From Pagrus major (taxonomy: Eukaryota; Chordata; Actinopteri; Spariformes; Sparidae), in NCBI RefSeq assembly GCF_040436345.1, contig NC_133238.1, positions 11,286,150 to 11,350,149 of the forward strand: a stretch of 64,000 bases of DNA. The letters run 5' to 3'. The notes under the pieces were generated by a model that ran no database searches, had not been told where the DNA came from, and worked only from the letters and a program-made list of their open reading frames with translations. Positions 1 to 11,290 of this stretch are shown here, piece after piece. A program made the position numbers and the translations under genes. Each line of letters begins with the position of its first letter. Position 1 is the first letter of the stretch.

Positions 1-1437
1 AATTGTTTCAGCTTCATCCACAGAACAATCTGAACCATATGGACTGCTATAAAAACTTGGAAATATGTCCTTCAGATCCGTGCAGCAAAGCTTTAAACTG
101 TTATTTTAAGACTGTAAAACCCCCGCTTCATGTTTGGGTGTACGATAAATTAAAGCGCAGCAGTCTCCAGCTCCATTGTGTACACAAAGAGTGTGTGTGA
201 GTGTTTATACAAGTAAGGACTAGTGGGGGTCTACAAACATGTGAATGCTGGATTTATCTTGCTTAAAAAAGGCTGTGTTGTCTTTGTTAGGATTAAAACT
301 GCACAGACAATATAAAGGAAAGTGAATCACTGTTTGATGAACACACACTCTCTCTCACACACACACTCTCAAGGGACTCGGTTAGTCTTTTTTTGTGTTT
401 CCCCTCCTCTAAATTTAAACAAGGCCCAGCTCACATGTATGTGGGTCTATCTGAAGCTCAATGCATTTGTATAAGCAGGCAGATGGCCTTATTAGATTCG
501 CGTTCTTGACGCCTTTGCATGTGTCTCTGCCACTGGTTGGCTGAATGGAGGCCATCTGGGATTGGCCAGGAGCTTCTGTGAATGGAGCCGGTGGAGCGCC
601 ATTCAGCACCGCGGACAGCTCCGCGGCGGCGCGGTGCTGAGCGCAGCTGCGGCGGCACACGGCGCCTCGTTTCCCGGACACCCACTACAGCCTCTGTGAC
701 CCTGCTCGCTCTGTTATTAGCTTGTAAACAGTGCACCGGCTATCAAACAGCGAAGCCCGGGGCCTGAAGCTAAAACGAGGCCTGTGTGCGGGCCTAGGTA
801 ATGAGCAAACACACACAAAAAAAGCCTTCCACCACATTAGGCGGGGAAACCACCTCTTGACATTAATGAAACGCTCTCGATATGGAGTGGGCGGCCATGA
901 TGAACACCTGGCGGACTGCGACAGCACACACAGGACGGACACACGGGCTCTCAAGAGTTGTTTGCTTATGCCTGCAGCCTCCTTCCTGCTCATTAAACTG
1001 TTATGAACGGGTGGCTGTAAAAAAAAAAAAAAAAAGAAAGAAAGAAAGAAAGAAAAAAGCTGAGCCACTTCCAACAAGCCTTATCGAGGGTTATCGAAGG
1101 CTGATCAGGCGGATTACGAGCTGGAAGAAGCGCCGGGGCGGTGCTCAATGTCAAAGGAGGGAGCGTGGAGTGAAAAAAAAAAAAAACACACACACACACA
1201 CGAGCAGGGCCTCCATCTGCACATTAGCATGGGGCCTAAACACAATGAGGAGATGAATGAACATGAGGCCCGGAGCCGGGAGTCTCCTTGAATCTGTCAT
1301 CCGTCTCCATGGCGACAGGAGGAGGAGGAGGAGGAGGACCAAAACTGGCATCTATCCGGGCCCAAATCAACAGATGGCCACCACATCACCCACCACCACC
1401 ACCACCACCACCCCCCTCCATCCCTTTTGCATCCTAC
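1..1437 (-). other. 5' part of NALF1/FAM155A intron 1 with simple repeats
   Basis: This stretch follows the splice donor of the NALF1 first coding exon on the minus strand and has no supportable coding region. It contains simple repeats: an A-run followed by AAAG units at about 1019-1058, an A-run followed by CA units at about 1171-1200, a GGA tract at about 1317-1338, and a CCA tract at about 1389-1413. The last reads as a run of tryptophans if exon 1 is translated past its donor, which shows the open frame there is not real coding. The rest of the intron lies beyond the left edge. Confidence 0.75.
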
Positions 1438-2124
1438 CTTGCACTGCTCCATGCACGTCCTCACTGAATATTCCCCCGGCTCATATTTCTGAGTCAGGAG
1501 CTCAAAGTCCTCGTATTTCTCCTGGGCGTGCTGGTCGTAGCGCTGGTACGCCTGGACGCACAGGATGCATCTGGAGGTGTCGCCATCGCCGAGCACGTCG
1601 AGGCTGCAGTTCAAATTGTCCGGACTTGTCGACCCGTAAAACAAATCCAGCAGAGAGTAGGAGTTACAAAAGGAAAGGTACAAATCGCTCATATTTACAG
1701 CCCGCGTCCCCTCTTTGTCGGAAAGGCCCTCGCACAAAAGGTCGGCATCTGCGTAAGCAAAGCAGTCTTTAGACAAACTATCCTGGTGGCAAGTTTCAAG
1801 CCGCCACAAATGTTTGGTAGAGTTTCCTATAAAAATAGCATATGGGTTTCCGCTGAGGCTGCTGTGTGCTGAGTGGGTCTGGGGTGAGAGGAGGTTGGAG
1901 GATGCGATCTTGACCCGGGTCCGGGCCAGTTTGGCCTCGGCGCAGAACCACAGGTGATCAGAGAGGAGGATGGTTAAGAACAAGAGGGATGCCAAGGACA
2001 GTCGCCATCTCTGCGCCCTCTCTGAGTCGGTGAATGGCTTTTGGTTGTCGCGGGGGGGCTCTAGCCAGATTTGGAAGCCGTCGTCATCTTCTTGCTGCCA
2101 ACACGTCCCAGCACCCCTGGTCAT
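1438..2124 (-). CDS. NALF1: NALF1 (FAM155A), first coding exon, 229 codons
   Basis: NALF1 is an auxiliary subunit of the NALCN sodium-leak channel complex that supports its surface expression in neurons. The exon encodes an N-terminus starting MTRGAG, close to the vertebrate family start MTRGAW. Next comes a hydrophobic segment at about residues 40-62 (SLASLLFLTILLSDHLWFC), a family hallmark, then an extracellular region with paired cysteines and NxS/T sequons (NST, NMS, NCS). The exon ends at ...YSVRTCMEQCK, followed by the donor AAG|GTAGGA at 1438/1437. The open frame extends upstream only through a GTG at 2148, so I chose the ATG at 2122-2124, which has A at -3. The glutamine-rich insert of mammals after the hydrophobic segment is absent. 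The remaining exons, carrying the rest of the cysteine-rich domain, lie beyond the left edge. Linkage to lig4 favours FAM155A over FAM155B; which fish co-orthologue is not decidable here. Confidence 0.94.
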
Positions 2125-2660
2125 ATTTTGGGAACCGGCCGACTCCACCGTGGGGGCTCCTCTGCCGCAACAGTCATTGACGTGGGGTCCGCTTCGCGTT
2201 TTCCTCCCCTCAAGTGTCAGGTGGTGGGTCGTCCCGGCTTGCCTTTGCGTTCAGCGGTAATTCCCATTAAAATGAGCGTGGGCCGGATGGCAAATTAGAC
2301 GCTGGCGACCACGGGCCGCATCCTCCATGGCTGACCGGTGAAGCCGCTGTCCTCCCGTCCGCCCTGAGCCCCGCGCCGCGCCGCTCCGCTCCTCTGCGTA
2401 GCCTCGACTCCGTTTTTAGAAACACTCACCGACGCGTTTACGTTTTCCCCGGCCTCGGTCGTGCAGGGACAAGGGCGCTATCCTCTTCCAACATGGCGAA
2501 GCTGTCTGCCTTTGTGTCGGCGGATGGGCCTACAGCCTGTAACAGACCTCTTTTCTTTTTCAAGCCCTCACCGTCTTCATCTCGCTGCCGTTGTCAAGTT
2601 GCCGCCATGTTCGCCAAGAGACGGTGTGTGTTTGCAGGAAGCTGCGTCAAGTCAGGGGCG
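2125..2660 (-). promoter_or_regulatory. CpG-rich leader and promoter region of NALF1
   Basis: The bases upstream of the NALF1 start are GC- and CpG-rich, especially about 2280-2480, unlike the AT-rich DNA beyond 2700. This suggests a CpG-island promoter and 5' leader. Inside it, minus-strand positions 2328-2251 form a 25-codon upstream ORF whose ATG sits in a strong context (GCCATGG). The transcription start cannot be placed from sequence. If it lies above 2328, the upstream ORF is in the leader. Confidence 0.5.
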
Positions 2661-4469
2661 ATGACCGGCAGTGTTTCCGGTTGTGACATTCAAAATAAAG
2701 GTCTTGAAATGACTTTTTTTGTGTTGTGTACTGTTTGTGACACAGTTAAAATGAAGCACTGTCTATTTATGACCCCTTATCACATTTATGAACAGTCAAA
2801 CCAAAGAGTCATTTCTCCTCCTCAGGTTGTCAGGGATATTGAGATATGGGCGCATACGTGCGTGTGTATGGATGTGCAATAAAAGTCAAATCAAATATGT
2901 GGCATTATATTCAGGGACCAAAACTATTTACAAAACACAAAATAAACATTAAGATATGTCACAGAATAAACAATCAAGTAAAACACTAAAACATCCCAAT
3001 ATCTCTAACTAATCTTGAGTAGTATAGTTGAAGGCTTTTTAGACGCCACAGAAAATAAAATCTATTAAGTCAGACATAGCCTCATTGTAGGTAAAAGTAA
3101 GTTCTTTCCCCTTCTTATCCTTTTGTTTTGACACTCGTGTGAGCCCTTAATATTAATACCTCTTCAAGACCCCATGACCCCCAAATCAGGAACCATTGAC
3201 GTAGGCTTTACCACAAGCCAGCTTTCTGATGAAGTTGAACACATTAGACCTGTTATATTGTTATTTTAAAAGACATTTTAAGACCAAAAAAAGCAGACTA
3301 GCTGATTTTACTAATGTGCATAAAGCATTTAATTATATAGTATATATAGTAATGATATAGTAATATTCAATATAATATTAGAACAAAACAAAAAACCTAC
3401 AGCTGATGTTGAGCTACATTTTGTATTTTATTTTGAAGGTCAAATCAATAAACATCCGGCATTGTGCTAGCTAATCCTTCTAACGTGACAAAACTTCTCA
3501 GGCTCTGACGTTATGCGCGCGCACCGCAGTCACCGCATCCTTCGGCACTTTGGTGCGTCAAGACCGACAGAGTGAGACACGACGTCACCAGAAACTTTCT
3601 GATTGTGACTTCAAAATGAAAGCCCGTGATGTCGGTGTCCCAAATGACTCCTATCTCAACTATTTAGGTCTAAAGCAGGAAAGATAAGAACAACTACAAC
3701 CACTGAAGGCGAAAACATGCAGCCGTGCAGGAGATACTGAACAATAAGATGTGCTGACAGGATAAGGAGAGTTTGTGTGAGCTGTTTTATTCTGAAAATA
3801 TCCATCAGCAGACTTATTGTAGGTTATATTGTAGTGTGCTTGACACTGGAGCAGACAGACAGGTTGGTACTCACCTGGTTTCAGCCTCAGGCAAGATGCT
3901 CTCATCAAAAAACAGGAGCCTGTTTCCTCTTTAAAGGACAATACCAACTTTTGTCTGTTTGAACCAATTTCAAATTAAGAGTACTCCGCCACTGATTTTT
4001 AAAAACAAAGGCTGCTGTTGAGTTTGAGACGTCTGAATGTGTCTCTCTTGACGACCACTTCTGTAAAAATTGTTAGAAATCAACCTGGTAATACTGACGC
4101 TCACCTCAGACAGGAAGTCCATCAGGTGAACAGCGTGCTTTAATTTTTTGCCAGAGGTGTGACAGTGTTGCACAGTAACGCAACACAGACATTTAAATCA
4201 ATGAGCGCTCAGGCCTACAACTCCATTACCACTCAGGGACGAGATTGACAGCGATTAAAGCAGACACGATGCTTCACTGTGATGGATTACCTCACTCAAG
4301 CAAGTCTCTGCAAGTCAATCTTATGACGGTAATGAAATGGTTGAAAATGAGCAGCTGCCTGGTCGGCGGGATAACACAGTTTGAAAGGCTTACGGCACAC
4401 AGTGGAAATGTCTTGTACTGATGTCATAAAGGGGCTAAATGCATCCTTTGTTTTGCAAACAAACTGATC
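2661..4469. other. Intergenic DNA between NALF1 and lig4, left part
   Basis: AT-rich DNA with many stop codons in all frames. I recognise no gene, RNA gene or well-defined repeat. The short open frames near 3660-4173 resemble no family and are broken on both strands. A CpG-containing patch near 3500-3610 stands out against its surroundings but has no identifiable role. Confidence 0.5.
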
Positions 4470-4600
4470 TTAAAGGACAACACAATGTCATACTGTTTTA
4501 TTTTGTTTATATGTGGCGGACCCTGCCACCTTCCTAGCTTCAAACAGTGTTCTGGGGACCTTATTTCCCTCTGAGAACAGCTTGTTTATTCCAGTTTTCC
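4470..4600 (-). mobile_element. Partial copy of a TTAA-type MITE family (family B)
   Basis: The sequence around 4490-4600 (…atatgtggcggaccctgcc… to …gagaacagcttgtttatt…) is the reverse complement of the middle and second half of the complete element at 49468-49752. The identity is obvious by eye, including the words gtccgccacatataaac and aacaagctgttctcagagg read on the minus strand. The terminal part is degenerate. Confidence 0.65.
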
Positions 4601-4617
4601 ATGGAAAAAATAAATAC

Positions 4618-4835
4618 TTCTGAATTTTCAGCCAGGTGGCCTTAAAGAGACGGGCACTAAAACAGAGCGTTCAGACAGAGGGTGAATAGAGGTGCTGCAG
4701 CGATGGACAGTATGAGAAAGATAAAGTGATTTGAGGAAATTAAAGCATGTGAACATTTTCAAGTAGACACCCAAAATAAAAGCAGGAACTTAAAAATGAG
4801 CATATGTGACCTTTATGAAAAATAAAATACTTTTA
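4618..4835 (+). repeat. Dispersed repeat (family E), copy 1
   Basis: This block shares a succession of words with 23365-23500: cttaaagagac, acagagcgtt, cagacagag, attaaagc, acccaaaataaaag, gaacttaaaa and tgtgacctt. The same order and orientation in two places in one window indicate a dispersed repeat. No coding capacity and no clear terminal repeats are seen, so its class is not assigned. Confidence 0.6.
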
Positions 4836-4929
4836 TGTTGGTCATATATTTATAGATGTTTTTGAACCATATGACCACTTATTCATGAGGCACAAAATGA
4901 AGCTTGATTCTCTGTTGTTTCTGATTTAA

Positions 4930-5390
4930 TTTCTTCATTGAGGGTGGGCCGTGCTAATTGCCGCAGACAAACCTTCCCTGCAGCCATGAGCCTCTGTTTG
5001 GTCTCTACAGGAGCTCATTTATTTCAGCTGAGTGCATGCAGCCACTGGTTGTCTAAGGGCCACTTCCGAGCCATTTGTTTCTGCTTGTGTCCAGCGTACA
5101 GCCGGCCTAATTAGAGCGTTTATCCCATTAGGACGTAGTATTTCTGCAATCCCAGCTTTCAGCGGCTGTTTGAGCTGCTGCTGTTTTTCTTCTCCAGATG
5201 ACTGATAATCTGCTCCTGCGAGTCCTTTCAGAGGACAGGCAGTCAGACTTTTTCACGGCTAGAAGTGACACAACACATCACATGCACAGAGCCACGCTGG
5301 AATAAGCACTAGTTGAGTACCTCTAATTAAAGCCTGTCAGTCAAACGCTCACTCCGCTCACCTGTAAATAGTTTAGAGTGGGCGATGGGT
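4930..5390. other. Low-repeat block, possible conserved non-coding element
   Basis: This stretch lacks the simple repeats and MITE words of its surroundings. It has balanced composition and clusters of homeodomain-type words (cctaattagagcg, cccattagg, cctctaattaaag). That pattern is typical of vertebrate conserved non-coding DNA, but conservation cannot be judged from one sequence. Open frames are short. Treat this as a candidate only. Confidence 0.25.
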
Positions 5391-5439
5391 CACAGAACGC
5401 TTTCTGTGGCACAGGATTTTTCTTTTTTAACCACTAATC

Positions 5440-5562
5440 GAGATCATTTTGTTCTCAACTATTTTGTAATAAATATTTCTGAGTTTGTATTATTACCTCA
5501 CTAATATTGTAAAAATTCTGAGTTTGAATTTCTTCTCCAGAACTATATAGTGCCCCTTTGAT
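5440..5562 (-). mobile_element. Partial family B MITE, terminal part
   Basis: The reverse complement of this block, beginning at a terminus that reads aaaggggcactatatagtt, matches the first 130 or so bases of the full element at 49468-49752 (aaaggagcactatgtagtt, then attcaaactcag and gaggtaataatacaaac). It lies about 840 bp from the other partial copy at 4470-4600 in the same orientation. Confidence 0.6.
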
Positions 5563-6533
5563 TTAACAGCGATGTGACAAAAATTCAAACCCTACAGGGA
5601 ACACGACGACATACCAATCGGAGCCATTATTCTCAGTATATGATTAGGAACAGGTACCTCATCACTTTTACTTTGACAATGTATTCATGCGGCATTTATG
5701 CACAACAATACCCAGGACACCACAGGCAGCTACCTGCACCCTAGAGGCGACGGTAATGAAGGTTATAACATATCAATGAGTCCCGAGACGCAATGGTGAC
5801 ATTTTATAAAGACAGGAAAACATGGAGACATCTTTGTTGGAGGGCCTTGAGCTGAACCGATTTTAACGTACCCCCGTGGTGTCGCTCAGTCTCTCTCTGC
5901 CAGCTGACTACACCCTGACGAGTCGAGGTAAAGGCCATCCCTTCACACGCATTCTCCATTTTACTTAATTATCAATTTTAAAAAGAAAATTGTACAATCA
6001 GTCTGTTTTAATCCATTTCCAGATATTTATTAGAGTTGTGCTTACATATAAATAAACAGACATAAAGGCAAAAAGGCACACATCATATCGAGAGGGCAGT
6101 AATACCCCTTTATTCACACATCACAAATAACAAAAAGCACTACTAGGCCTCATATTCCCATAAAATTGAACAGTTTTTAGAATGAAATCCCTCAATACCT
6201 CTTTTTCTTTCCATAAAACATTTCAATAATAGCTAAAAGATTAAGCAGTGTCTCTAAAAAGGAATGAATCAGCATCCGTATTTGGATCCCTCTTAATGAA
6301 ATTCTCACTTTCAAAATTGAAAAAACAATCATGGCCTTCCTGACTTTCAAAGCAGCCTATCAATTTAAAACCATAATAAAATAACAAGCAGCCTTAATCA
6401 CGCATTAAGAACGCAGAATTAAAACTAATTGAGTTTGCATGAAGCCCCTGAGAAGATACATCCCTGTAAAGTACAGTGTAGTTTTAAATCACAACGCTTA
6501 CTCTCTCTGAAATTGTTATTTTTCTACTTCTAG
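5563..6533. other. AT-rich intergenic DNA downstream of lig4
   Basis: AT-rich sequence without recognisable genes. A second TTTATT near 6109-6114 would be a more distal poly(A) signal for lig4 on the minus strand. Otherwise I see nothing specific. Confidence 0.4.
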
Positions 6534-6539
6534 TTTATT
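6534..6539 (-). terminator. Candidate poly(A) signal of lig4
   Basis: TTTATT on the plus strand reads AATAAA on the minus strand, about 62 bases after the lig4 stop codon. This would give a short 3'UTR. Alternative AATAAA copies further downstream exist, so the site used is uncertain. Confidence 0.45.
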
Positions 6540-6600
6540 GCTAATCTTGAAGTCAGCTTGCGAGCTATAAGAGGATTTCTCTCCAGTGTCAACTTTATCT

Positions 6601-9600
6601 TCAAACTAAGTAGTCGGTGTCATCCATCAGGTAGCCTGCTGTGATTGAATCAGTCACCCATGAGTCTCTTACAATCTTAAACTTCTTCCTAAAGCAACGC
6701 CTCAGAGTCCTTAAATCCAGAAGTCTTGTTTCCTCTGTGATGATGACATGAGAGACTCCCTCCTCCAACCTCTGCACCACCCTCCCTCCATGGTAGCGAA
6801 ACTCCAGCGCCCTGATGTCCAAACAGGTGGCAGGTAAGGCGGTTTGAGGTTCTCCTATGTCGGCGTAGCTGTCCATGTAAACCTTAAAGGGTCTGAAGAT
6901 GCTGGTGGGAAGGTCTTCCCAGCCGTAACGCTGCTCCACCTGGCAGACGTTCACCGCTGTAGACACGTCCGCGCTGCTGATCCGGCCGAACACCTCCCGC
7001 AGCTGCTGCTCGTCTGTGTCCACGAAGTAGCTGTCGCCGTGGCTGTCGTACTCCTTGGCGAAGTGCTCCCTGGTGGAGGGCGACATGTGGATCATGTGAC
7101 GCGGTTGCCATGGGACCACTACCTTCTGGTCCAGGCACTCCAGCAGCCAGGCGGCCCACACCACGTCATGCTGGTCGGACGAGATCAGGTTCTTCACACG
7201 CATGTTCTCCAAGCCGGCGATCACGCAGTAGGTGTCCCGTCCTGGGTTTTGGACCACGATACCTCCGCACCTAATGAGGAGAGGACATCTGTGATCAGCT
7301 ATTTGTAGGTACAGTGACTACTGTTTACCAAAAGTTACAAAGTCTTGCTTTAAATCAATATTTTTGTCTTAACAACGGATAAAAGGACTTCAAGGGCATC
7401 AATTATCATCCAATTCTGCAGTTTGTCTCAGCTCTACGGAGCATTTTAGCATCTTTCAGCTCATTGTTTTGGTTTCGTGGTCCCCAATTTTACTCTTTTG
7501 TGTCACACTCACAGCTTTTATCAATCTAGTTATCAGGGTTTCCTGAAAATAATTCCCTCAAATCACAGTTTGAATTGTATTAAAGGTGAAGTAAGTGATT
7601 CTGTAGAAATACAGTTGATTGTTGAGTCTAATTCCCAGGTTGTCAAATATCGACACACTGCTGATGCATGACCATGAATAGTTCTGGGAGAGACCAAAAA
7701 AGAGCTAAAAGAAGAGTACATTCATCAGTTGGGCACAACCAAGACTCCACCTGAATGCTAATGTTGCTCCATGTCTGCTGGATCTATAACTGTTTGCCAT
7801 CAATCATTCAATCATCCTCATTCTATTTTCTAGGTCAACAACGACTCTTTTAACAACAACACAAAAGGCTTCTTTCATGGATGTCGTGTTACCTGGCCAC
7901 ACCCCTTTCCAGCTCAGCCTTGGGGTGATCCTCGGTGCCATTCAGGATACAGAACTCCACATCCTCGAACATATCCGTCTCCTTTGTAACCCCGGAGAGG
8001 TCCTGAGGCTTAAAATGGTCAATGATCCCGATCACCTTCTTGGGTTTGGCCACCATCTTGCGCTTCTTCTTTTGTGGTGAATCATCATCGATGTGGAGGT
8101 GCCTCGAAGCGAGTTTCCCGGACGCCTTACTGCGAAACTGATCCAGCTCTGCCAGAGTCATGCACTGGTGCCACTCCTTGTCGTCACGAATCTTCTCGAT
8201 CCTGGGGAAGCGCAGGGTGCAGTTGGTTTTATACATGTCGCTTCCGACTATTTCAGCTGCCTTGACCTGGATTATGACTGAGTTGCAGGGTTCGATGTAA
8301 ACTTCTGGTTTCTCTGTACCGCACAAGATGGACGATGGTGGGTCATTTTTCCTATAGACTTTCCAGTGCTTGGCTAGCTTCAAACCAAGGTCGTACAGCT
8401 CCTTCATGGTGTATCCAGAGCCGATGCGACAGAAAGTGTGGAAAACCGTGGGTTTCTCGCCAGGCTTTGGAGCTTCGGCAACGGCACACAAGAAGTGGGA
8501 CATCATACCACCCCTTCTCCCTTTCCCCCAGTATCCACCAACAATCAGCAGGTCAAGCTCATCCATCAACCCGTCCACGTACTCCGGCTTTATTTTCATC
8601 CATCCCTCCCCACGCTTGTCAGGCTTGTAGATGGATAAAGGATCCTTCACCATGATCCCCTCTTCTCTGCTGTCAATGGCATCATTTAGGGCATTCACCA
8701 CCTCCTGCATGGTCCTTGCATCGGACTTTGGCACCAGGTGTATCCTCCCCTTGACAGGGGTGAAAACTGTCTGAAGGATCTCTAAGCGCTTCTTCAGAGA
8801 TTCCTTGCCAAGCTTCTGGTCGTTAACTAGCAACACGTCAAACACACAGAAGCAGGTCTGTAGGTCGGAGTCATCCATGAGTCTCTTGATGTCGAATTTG
8901 CTTCCTTTCTGCATGAAGATCTCAGTGGTCGGGTTGTACGCCATCATCTCACCATCAAGGATACAGTTTAGGACGTTGCTTTTAAAAACGTTGTGGATGT
9001 AAGGTGTCAGCGAGCCCTCCAGTGGGGATGCTCCGAACTGCTGGGTGTATTCGAAGGCATTCCGGCTGAAGTACTTGTACACGTCCCCGTCTTTGTGCAG
9101 CTGTATACGCTCCCCGTCAAGCTTGGTCTGAATATAAAATGGGCTGTTTCCCATCTGTTTCTCCACATTACGGATGTTCGCCACAGCTGCCAACATTGGC
9201 TTGAAAGCAGAGAAGAGTCCGATAGAGACGTCGCTTAAAGACACGGAGGGGTTGTGGAGCTGCTGGCACACTTTGTTCAAGTCCGTGTTGACATTATAGA
9301 GCTCAGCAGCGTCCGGGTGGAAGACCTGGAGGACAGTTTCTTTGCTGATCCCGAGCTTCATGTCCTTCAGAATCATTCTGATGAGCCATTTCTGCTCGAG
9401 AGCCGAGCTCTGGGTGATGAGGTGCAGCAGACTCTTTCTCACGAGATCCTTCTTCTTGGTTGCGTTGTTGATCGCCACAGAGTCCAGGAAGTCATTGACT
9501 TCTTTGACGCTGAGTTTTCCTTCACTGCTGCACCGTTTCTTTAGCACAAAGTATGCCATGCCTGCAAAATCTCCTGCTTCTCCTTGGGATGCAGTCGGAG

Positions 9601-9955
9601 CACGGTAGTTCAACAGTTTATTGGCTTCCGGGCCATTCTTTGGGAGGCCTAATACATCAATGTAGAGTTTAGCCAACATGTTTTCTTTGATGCCGTATGC
9701 CATACGCTCTCGTTCAAAAGAGGGGACGATGAGGCGCATAGCTGGGTAGAAAGAGTCTGTTGTTTTGGGGTTGTCTTTGTGGAGGGCGGAATGAAACTTC
9801 CTCCATGATCCAATGAAGTCCCCAAGGATTTTGGATTTATCTGGACGGAGTTTAGACTTCTGGATTTTCTCACAGGTATTACACAGATGAAGGAAAGGAA
9901 CCTGAGCAGCAACGGAGGGCTGAGCTGCGGCATCGCTTTTGGAAGTTCCCTCCAT
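6601..9955 (-). CDS. lig4: DNA ligase IV, complete, two coding exons, 910 aa
   Basis: LIG4 is the ATP-dependent nuclear ligase that, bound to XRCC4, seals breaks in non-homologous end joining and V(D)J recombination. Coding exons are 7893-9955 and 6601-7270. The donor AG|GTAACA and acceptor CATTAG|G share one Arg codon (residue 688), and the joined product is 910 aa (human 911). The start is the ATG at 9953-9955, in a strong context (AACATGG); the longer open frame begins only at a TTG. Visible parts are an N-terminal DNA-binding domain (about 20-230), ligase motif I TKLDGER with catalytic Lys278, DGEMMAY, motif IV EEGIMVK (431-437), motif [10 protein letters not shown] (451-459), an OB fold with [17 protein letters not shown], a KKKRK basic patch, BRCT1 (about 655-745), an XRCC4-binding stretch (about 772-805) and BRCT2 (about 816-910, ending in SWVTDS…DYLV). 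No break or missing key residue is seen. Confidence 0.98.
7271..7892 (-). other. Intron inside the lig4 BRCT1 coding region (622 bp)
   Basis: The intron is bounded by GTAACA at 7892 and a pyrimidine-rich stretch ending CATTAG at 7271 (minus strand). It splits an Arg codon in phase 2, just before the Gly-Gly of BRCT1. No gene is nested within it. Confidence 0.92.
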
Positions 9956-11182
9956 GTTGAAATCTGTTGTATCGAAATAGCAGTGTAAATCAATGAATCT
10001 TGTCAAATGGAAATGGTTAGTCTATTAATTGACTAGTTGATTGACTGAAAAATAATCTGTTTTATACAATTTTGACAAATTTTATGTCATTTTCAAACAA
10101 ATATTATTCTGGTTCCAGCCTGTCAAATGTGACCATTGATGCTTTTGTCTCGTGTGACAGTAAACTGAATATTATTGCAATGACTAAAAGATTAAATGTC
10201 AACTACTAAATTAATCCCCAACCTATTTTTTACATTGTTCAAATCAATTACAGGCTAAGGCTTAGCATAACGTAATCAGATGACCACTGACCGTAAAACT
10301 TTCTGTCACATGAAATCAGCCAGAAAATAAATGAATTTTTGTTTTTTCTCTTTTCTGATTTTGTCAAAAAAAGAGGTTGCTCTTAAATGTGGTTGATACA
10401 TTACAATACAATCCTAAAATATAGAATTGGACAAAAATAACAAGAATAGAAAGCCAGAATGTGCCCAAGGAAGGATACATACTCTAAATTGGTGCCCCGC
10501 TTAGCTGATAAACCTATTCTTCAGATTGAACAATGATGAATCAATGATTAAGAAACAAATCTACTAAACATGGTGAATTATTAGTGTTTTAAAGCGCCAT
10601 TTTCCCCCCATGAAATGTCTTACTATTCGAGTTGCAGGTTGCTGGTCCTGACATGTTCTGACATGTCTCAGAACAGCCAGGGCTTTTAATCTGAAAAGCA
10701 GCTGAGAGGAACTGTCTAAACATGATGGTAAGCATTTCTTTTTTTTCCCAGGCCAAGCATCCATATGAAGTAAAGCATCTTTTACTGATTATTAGCCACA
10801 TTTAAACGTATTTACACTGACATTTGCTGCTGTAAAACAGAAAACCACGGTTAGTTCACTTTCAAAATAAAAGTATCTGTTGTCATAATGACGTCTGTGT
10901 TGTACAAACATGTCTGACCGGTGAAGTTACGGACATTTGCCGTCAAACGAGGCGATATTTAACAGCAATTTTGTATTTTTAACAGCAACTTAATGTGATA
11001 TTCAGCTCACACTCAACAAAACGTGATTGAATACAGCGGTTGATGCTAGCTGAGCTTTCATTTTGAAAACACACCGCTAAAGTAGGAAGTAAAGTGTTAT
11101 TATCTTATTCTTTAGCTTTATTTGAGGAACAGCGACGATAAATGTTAGAAACATAATGACATATATCAGATTTGAGAGTTAC
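9956..11182 (-). other. Upstream of the lig4 start: short leader and probable 5'UTR intron
   Basis: A plausible acceptor (ACAACAG|ATTTCAACATG) ends at 9964, nine bases before the lig4 ATG. Upstream is AT-rich sequence with no other coding signal. A strong donor (CAAG|GTAACT) lies at 11183/11182. The simplest reading is a 1.2 kb intron within the 5'UTR, which is common in vertebrate LIG4 genes. Confidence 0.45.
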
Positions 11183-11290
11183 CTTGCTCTGTTTACTCTG
11201 TCAGACTTCTCCAAGCGACCTACAGGTTGAAGACTTCCTCATACACAAATTGAGTGGGGACGTCCACCACGATAAACATTCCCCTGGAAA
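11183..11290 (-). promoter_or_regulatory. Candidate non-coding first exon and promoter of lig4
   Basis: On the minus strand this piece ends at a good donor (AAG|GTAACT). It holds a complete 19-codon open frame from the ATG at 11279 to the TAG at 11220, which would be an upstream ORF if the region is transcribed leader. A CRE-like TGACGTCT lies nearby at about 10889-10896. The upper boundary and the transcription start are guesses. Confidence 0.35.

Noticed and set aside
1297..1437. Continuation of the NALF1 exon 1 frame into a Trp/Ser-rich tail
   Set aside because: It lies after a clear donor (AAG|GTAGGA). The tail is translated from CCA and GGA simple repeats, and the family continues differently after the Cys-Lys.
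2125..2148. Extra N-terminal residues of NALF1 from an upstream start
   Set aside because: The upstream start codon is GTG. The ATG at 2124 matches the family N-terminus.
9956..10006. Longer lig4 N-terminus
   Set aside because: It would start at TTG, and the residues do not resemble LIG4. The ATG at 9955 has a strong context and gives the family length.
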